Source of the DNA: Cynocephalus volans
Taxonomy: Eukaryota; Chordata; Mammalia; Dermoptera; Cynocephalidae
DNA: 64,000 nucleotides
NCBI RefSeq assembly: GCF_027409185.1
Contig: NC_084472.1
Span: 19,826,524-19,890,523, forward strand
Direction: 5' to 3'
The notes under the pieces were generated by a model. The model saw only the letters and a list, made by a program, of their open reading frames with translations. It ran no database searches and was not told where the DNA came from. The position numbers and the translations under genes were made by a program. Shown in pieces: positions 35,901 to 64,000 of the stretch. Every line of letters begins with the position of its first letter. The first letter of the stretch is position 1.

Positions 35901-36736
35901 TCACAGACTCAAATAGTAGCAAGAGTGCGCTGATGGGCGAGAAGCCTTCTAATAAGGACGACTCCTGGATTAGCTTTTCTTTAAATAAAATTTCATAACA
36001 GCCTGCCTAGCCCTTAGCCCATTATTTGTAGTATGTAGTAGAGTATATTCAGATGGAATCTGAGTTATGCTCTGAAACTCGATGGAGGTGTGTTTTTGGG
36101 TAGAGAGACAGACACTGAGGCAGTTTGGACACAGCCCACATGTGACAGCTGATCTTGGAATATCCCTTTTGAAGAATCAAGAATAAAACAGCAAACAGTG
36201 ACTTAGGGTTTTACATGGCCTGGGGCTTATTAAAGTAATGCTTTAGTTTTAGGCAGGAAAACACTGGCTAATCATGTTTATCTCCAAATAGTAATAAAAT
36301 CAAAGACATCTTCTTTAGGATGGGGAAGGAACAGAACCCTTTCGTCAAACTAAGTTTGACTTTATTTTAGGTTGGCTGCTTTCTTCTAGCTTAATTACTG
36401 CACAGTGTAAGATCGCATTTAGTTACCATAATGACAGCTTAGAATCTTTGTTTCTCAGAGCAGATGGTAATTTGCTAGGATTGTGAAGGTACCAGTTTTG
36501 CAATAGGAAGGGCAACCAAAAAGCTTAGGAAAACAAAGTATTTTATTAAAGAAAAATAAGTTAAAACCCAGTATACACACTTTTGAGCTGCATTCTGTTT
36601 CCCTCTCTTTTCATGCCACATCTAATTGGTGACTCAATTTATATTTTCCTTTATAGGTGAACACTGTGAAGAACATGTTGCCTTTTTCAAACAGGTTTTT
36701 GGAGACCAAGCTCTAATGAGGCCTACAACGTTCTGA
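15120..36736 (+). CDS. RMC1: RMC1, regulator of Mon1-Ccz1 (complete, 20 coding exons)
   Basis: Twenty exons splice in frame to 657 residues, the usual mammalian length, starting [17 protein letters not shown] and ending LMRPTTF. RMC1 is the metazoan third subunit of the Mon1-Ccz1 complex, the exchange factor that activates Rab7 on late endosomes and lysosomes; it supports endosome maturation, autophagy and NPC1-dependent cholesterol export. The N-terminal half (about 1-400) is a beta-propeller-like WD region and the C-terminal half (about 470-640) is the helical Mic1 domain ([29 protein letters not shown]). The ATG has a strong Kozak context (GCCATGG) at the CpG island. All junctions are GT-AG and no frame is broken. 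It is convergent with NPC1. Confidence 0.98.
15907..15983 (+). CDS. RMC1: RMC1 exon 2
   Basis: Residues 35-59 plus two bases of R60; [19 protein letters not shown]. Acceptor CCTTTCAG, donor GTAACA. Confidence 0.96.
17083..17181 (+). repeat. Short CYN-like SINE, apparently a fusion of the two arms
   Basis: Starts like arm 1 (GGGCTGGCCCGTGGCTCACT) but continues as arm 2 (GACAACACCAAGTCAAGGGT, CCCCTTACTGGTCATC), so it is one unit long. Flanks AGGTTTATGTATGAG and AGGTTTCTGTGTGAG are near-matching target duplications. Confidence 0.75.
17279..17412 (-). repeat. GC-rich CYN-like SINE
   Basis: Perfect 15-bp target duplications AGTGTGATGAATTTT at 17264-17278 and 17413-17427. Has the GAACCCGCGGCAGGAGCGTC block of the GC-rich subfamily on the plus strand. 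Confidence 0.85.
17980..18064 (+). CDS. RMC1: RMC1 exon 3
   Basis: Residues 60-88; [18 protein letters not shown], a propeller blade. Acceptor TCTTAAAG, donor GTAAGA. Confidence 0.96.
18921..18977 (+). CDS. RMC1: RMC1 exon 4
   Basis: Residues 89-107, [19 protein letters not shown], phase 0. Acceptor TTCTTTCAG, donor GTATGG. Confidence 0.96.
19060..19200 (+). repeat. MIR element fragment
   Basis: CTCTGTGACATGGGACAGTT and AACCTGTTTCCCCCTCTATA resemble the MIR core. Confidence 0.5.
20128..20214 (+). CDS. RMC1: RMC1 exon 5
   Basis: Residues 108-136, [19 protein letters not shown] onward. Phase 0 at both ends; donor GTATTA. Confidence 0.96.
20360..22350 (-). repeat. Old L1 sequence, antisense, in RMC1 intron 5
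   Basis: Strings such as GTCCATTTGTATTTCTTTTG, GGCTGAATAATATTCCCTTG and GATTTGCAGATATTTTCTCC follow L1 antisense order. Probably more than one insertion; interrupted at 21931-22274. Confidence 0.65.
21931..22274 (+). mobile_element. Tigger-type DNA transposon remnant nested in L1
   Basis: Begins CAGGTGGTTCCTGACTTAGG and ends CAAAGAGCATCTGTG, with GACATAACCCCATTGTAATT near the end. TA dinucleotides flank it and the L1 resumes after it. No transposase gene. Confidence 0.65.
23170..23380 (+). repeat. MIR element
   Basis: TTCCCTAACCTCTTTGAGCC, ATTTTCTCATTGGTCAG and AGACTAAATGAGTTCAGAC follow MIR order. Confidence 0.7.
23513..23653 (+). CDS. RMC1: RMC1 exon 6
   Basis: Residues 137-183, [20 protein letters not shown] to LQPFYFR. 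Phase 0; donor GTAAGA. Confidence 0.96.
23962..24065 (+). CDS. RMC1: RMC1 exon 7
   Basis: Residues 184-217 plus two bases of I218. [20 protein letters not shown] is a linker between propeller blades. Donor GTACGT. Confidence 0.96.
24540..25300 (-). repeat. Probable old LINE sequence in RMC1 intron 7
   Basis: AT-rich sequence with weak similarity to antisense L1 (ACATAACCATATCCCTGATT). Assignment tentative. Confidence 0.35.
25353..25442 (+). CDS. RMC1: RMC1 exon 8
   Basis: Residues 218-247 plus part of R248; [20 protein letters not shown]. Donor GTATAT. Confidence 0.96.
25534..25639 (+). CDS. RMC1: RMC1 exon 9
   Basis: Residues 248-283, [20 protein letters not shown] to HHQDTE. Only 91 bp after exon 8. 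Donor GTAGGA. Confidence 0.96.
25716..25891 (-). repeat. Dimeric CYN-like SINE
   Basis: Full dimer on the minus strand. Perfect 11-bp target duplications ACGGCAGAACA at 25705-25715 and 25892-25902, in RMC1 intron 9. Confidence 0.86.
26617..26728 (+). CDS. RMC1: RMC1 exon 10
   Basis: Residues 284-320 plus one base of G321; [20 protein letters not shown]. Donor GTAAAT. Confidence 0.96.
26889..26980 (+). repeat. Monomeric tRNA-derived SINE
   Basis: GGCTGGTTAGCTCAGTTGGT (A-box region) and GGGTTCAGATCCCCGTACCT (B-box) resemble an intact tRNA-Ile-like body, but the anticodon stem is disrupted; a short A-rich tail follows. Confidence 0.7.
27561..27725 (-). repeat. GC-rich CYN-like SINE
   Basis: 16-bp target duplications TCCTTATGCCTTTTTC at 27545-27560 and 27726-27741; C/T-rich tail on the plus strand. 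In RMC1 intron 10. Confidence 0.86.
27742..29479 (+). other. Rest of RMC1 intron 10, mostly unique
   Basis: No exon recognised. A short hAT/MER5-like scrap may lie at 28640-28720 (ACACGTTAGAATCGTCTGGG). Otherwise nothing seen. Confidence 0.4.
29480..29524 (+). CDS. RMC1: RMC1 exon 11 (microexon-sized, 45 bp)
   Basis: Residues 321-335 plus one base of Y336; [14 protein letters not shown]. The donor GTATCC is weak, but the frame into exon 12 is exact. Confidence 0.93.
29760..29813 (+). CDS. RMC1: RMC1 exon 12 (54 bp)
   Basis: Residues 336-353 plus one base of G354; [17 protein letters not shown]. Donor GTAGGT. Confidence 0.95.
30980..31108 (+). CDS. RMC1: RMC1 exon 13
   Basis: Residues 354-396 plus one base of M397; [20 protein letters not shown]. 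Donor GTAAGT. Confidence 0.96.
31682..31788 (+). CDS. RMC1: RMC1 exon 14
   Basis: Residues 397-432, [19 protein letters not shown] to EQSYTV. Donor GTAAGT. Confidence 0.96.
32667..33000. repeat. MER5-type hAT remnant split by a SINE
   Basis: CACCTGGAGCTTCTTAGAAA and ATGCAGATTCTCAGGCTGCA match the MER5A pattern. The 32733-32915 SINE lies inside it. Confidence 0.6.
32733..32915 (+). repeat. Dimeric CYN-like SINE with long A tail
   Basis: GGGCCGGCCCGTGGCTCACT, GCTGATAACACCAAGGCCCC, a second arm and about 30 A. Perfect 15-bp target duplications AGAAATGCAGATTCT at 32718-32732 and 32916-32930. Confidence 0.9.
33060..33991 (+). repeat. Truncated L1 3' end
   Basis: Holds the tail of L1 ORF2 and the 3' UTR (AATGGAATACTACTCTGCCA, CTCATAAGTGGGAGCTAAAA). 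Frames are broken. In RMC1 intron 14. Confidence 0.85.
34421..34540 (+). CDS. RMC1: RMC1 exon 15
   Basis: Residues 433-472, [20 protein letters not shown] to GFAEKK. Phase 0. Start of the C-terminal Mic1 region. Confidence 0.96.
34866..34943 (+). CDS. RMC1: RMC1 exon 16
   Basis: Residues 473-498, [20 protein letters not shown] onward. Phase 0; donor GTACCT. Confidence 0.96.
35293..35397 (+). CDS. RMC1: RMC1 exon 17
   Basis: Residues 499-533, [20 protein letters not shown] onward. Phase 0; helical. Confidence 0.96.
35483..35551 (+). CDS. RMC1: RMC1 exon 18
   Basis: Residues 534-556, [20 protein letters not shown] onward. Phase 0. Flanked by short introns of 85 and 87 bp. Confidence 0.96.
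35639..35864 (+). CDS. RMC1: RMC1 exon 19
   Basis: Residues 557-631 plus one base of G632; [20 protein letters not shown] to NPNFTP. The frame stays open for 44 more codons past the GTCAGA donor, to a TAA at 35996-35998. Confidence 0.96.
35984..35989 (+). terminator. Intronic AATAAA in RMC1 intron 19
   Basis: The AATAAA overlaps the last codons of the read-through frame past exon 19 and could end an alternative short transcript. A second AATAAA lies near 36182. Not proven. Confidence 0.3.
36657..36736 (+). CDS. RMC1: RMC1 exon 20 (last coding part)
   Basis: Residues 632-657 and TGA stop at 36734-36736; [20 protein letters not shown]. Acceptor CCTTTATAG. Confidence 0.96.
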
Positions 36737-36865
36737 AGCCATCTGCTAGTTTTTTTTTTTTTTTTTTTTATAAAAATGTGTACAAAGTTAATTTATTGCA
36801 TTAATAAAGCTCTTTAAACTACAAAATGTTGTAATAAAGTTTATCTGCAACATTCTCAAATGTTT
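36737..36865 (+). other. RMC1: RMC1 3' UTR with two poly(A) signals
   Basis: Short UTR: a T19 run at 36751-36769, AATAAA at 36803-36808 and again at 36833-36838, followed by GT-rich sequence. The 3' end is expected near 36825 or 36860. Confidence 0.75.
36792..36797 (-). terminator. NPC1: Probable NPC1 poly(A) signal (AATAAA on minus strand)
   Basis: TTTATT on the plus strand is the only canonical minus-strand AATAAA found between the two stop codons. It would give a 3' UTR of about 470 bp that overlaps the RMC1 3' UTR. Confidence 0.5.
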
Positions 36866-37249
36866 CTAAAAATATGGTATAGAACTTGTGCGATGGCTTA
36901 TACCTAAAAAAAAAAAAAAAGTGCCTTGATTGGCCCTAAAAGGTGTCACGAGCAGATCACACTCACAGCCATCCTAGTGTCATCTTCCCCTTGTCAAAGA
37001 ATAAGGCTTCTTTCCTGAAGAAGCTGGGAGAGGCTCCAGTGTCCTGTGGATGTCTTCAGATTTAGTAATACTGCGTCACAAGTAAGATGTGCATTCCTAA
37101 GTTTAAAAGCTCTGTCTGAAGACGCTGCTGTCAAATAGCCTGATGTTTGGTAACATCCAGTGTTCAGCTTAGCCTTGACAACGCAGCTACTACCTAGTGG
37201 TAAAGTGACCCTTAGCTACAGTTCAGAGTCACCAAACTCTGGAAGAGGG

Positions 37250-64000
<26,751 letters not shown>

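Overview
The window is nuclear DNA from a placental mammal. It carries three protein-coding genes with GT-AG introns, in the order found at human 18q11.2: the 3' end of RIOK3 (+), all of RMC1 (also called C18orf8/Mic1; +), and most of NPC1 (-). I recognised them by translating exons. RMC1 assembles from 20 exons into 657 residues, the usual mammalian length. NPC1 is represented by 21 exons, corresponding to exons 25 to 5 of a 25-exon gene; about the first 155 codons lie beyond the right edge. RIOK3 contributes its last three exons (101 residues).

Species. No Alu elements are visible, so a primate is unlikely. The dominant young SINE is built from tRNA-Ile-like units (anticodon loop CTGATAA), usually as a dimer with a TATATAGGGAT linker and an A tail, often flanked by perfect 11-17 bp target duplications. 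This matches what is known of the CYN SINEs of colugos. The L1 3' ends carry the GTGGGAGCTAAAA motif familiar from primate-type L1s. I infer a colugo (Dermoptera, probably Galeopterus). This rests on recall of the SINE families, not on a search.

Layout. 1-2138: last RIOK3 exons, then the 3' UTR, probably to about 3.7 kb. 3.2-14.6 kb: intergenic DNA filled with SINEs, L1 pieces, MaLR-type LTRs and solo class-I-like LTRs, some nested. 14.6-15.3 kb: GC-rich CpG-island promoter of RMC1 with GC boxes and a CACGTG E-box. 15.1-36.8 kb: RMC1. 36.7-37.25 kb: a 513-bp gap between convergent stop codons, where the two 3' UTRs probably overlap. 37.25-63.2 kb: NPC1 exons read right to left, with repeats in the introns. 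63.2-64.0 kb: NPC1 intron 4.

How the genes relate. RMC1 is a subunit of the Mon1-Ccz1 Rab7 exchange factor on late endosomes and lysosomes. NPC1 exports cholesterol from the lysosome, and the RMC1-containing complex is known to be needed for that export. Two functionally linked genes therefore sit tail to tail. RIOK3 is an atypical kinase with no direct link to them. I found no undescribed multi-gene system. The most useful oddities are the predicted 3' overlap, a 102-nt in-frame NPC1 intron without a stop, an intronic poly(A)/read-through end in RMC1, a one-codon deletion with a new glycosylation sequon in NPC1, and the SINE subfamily structure.
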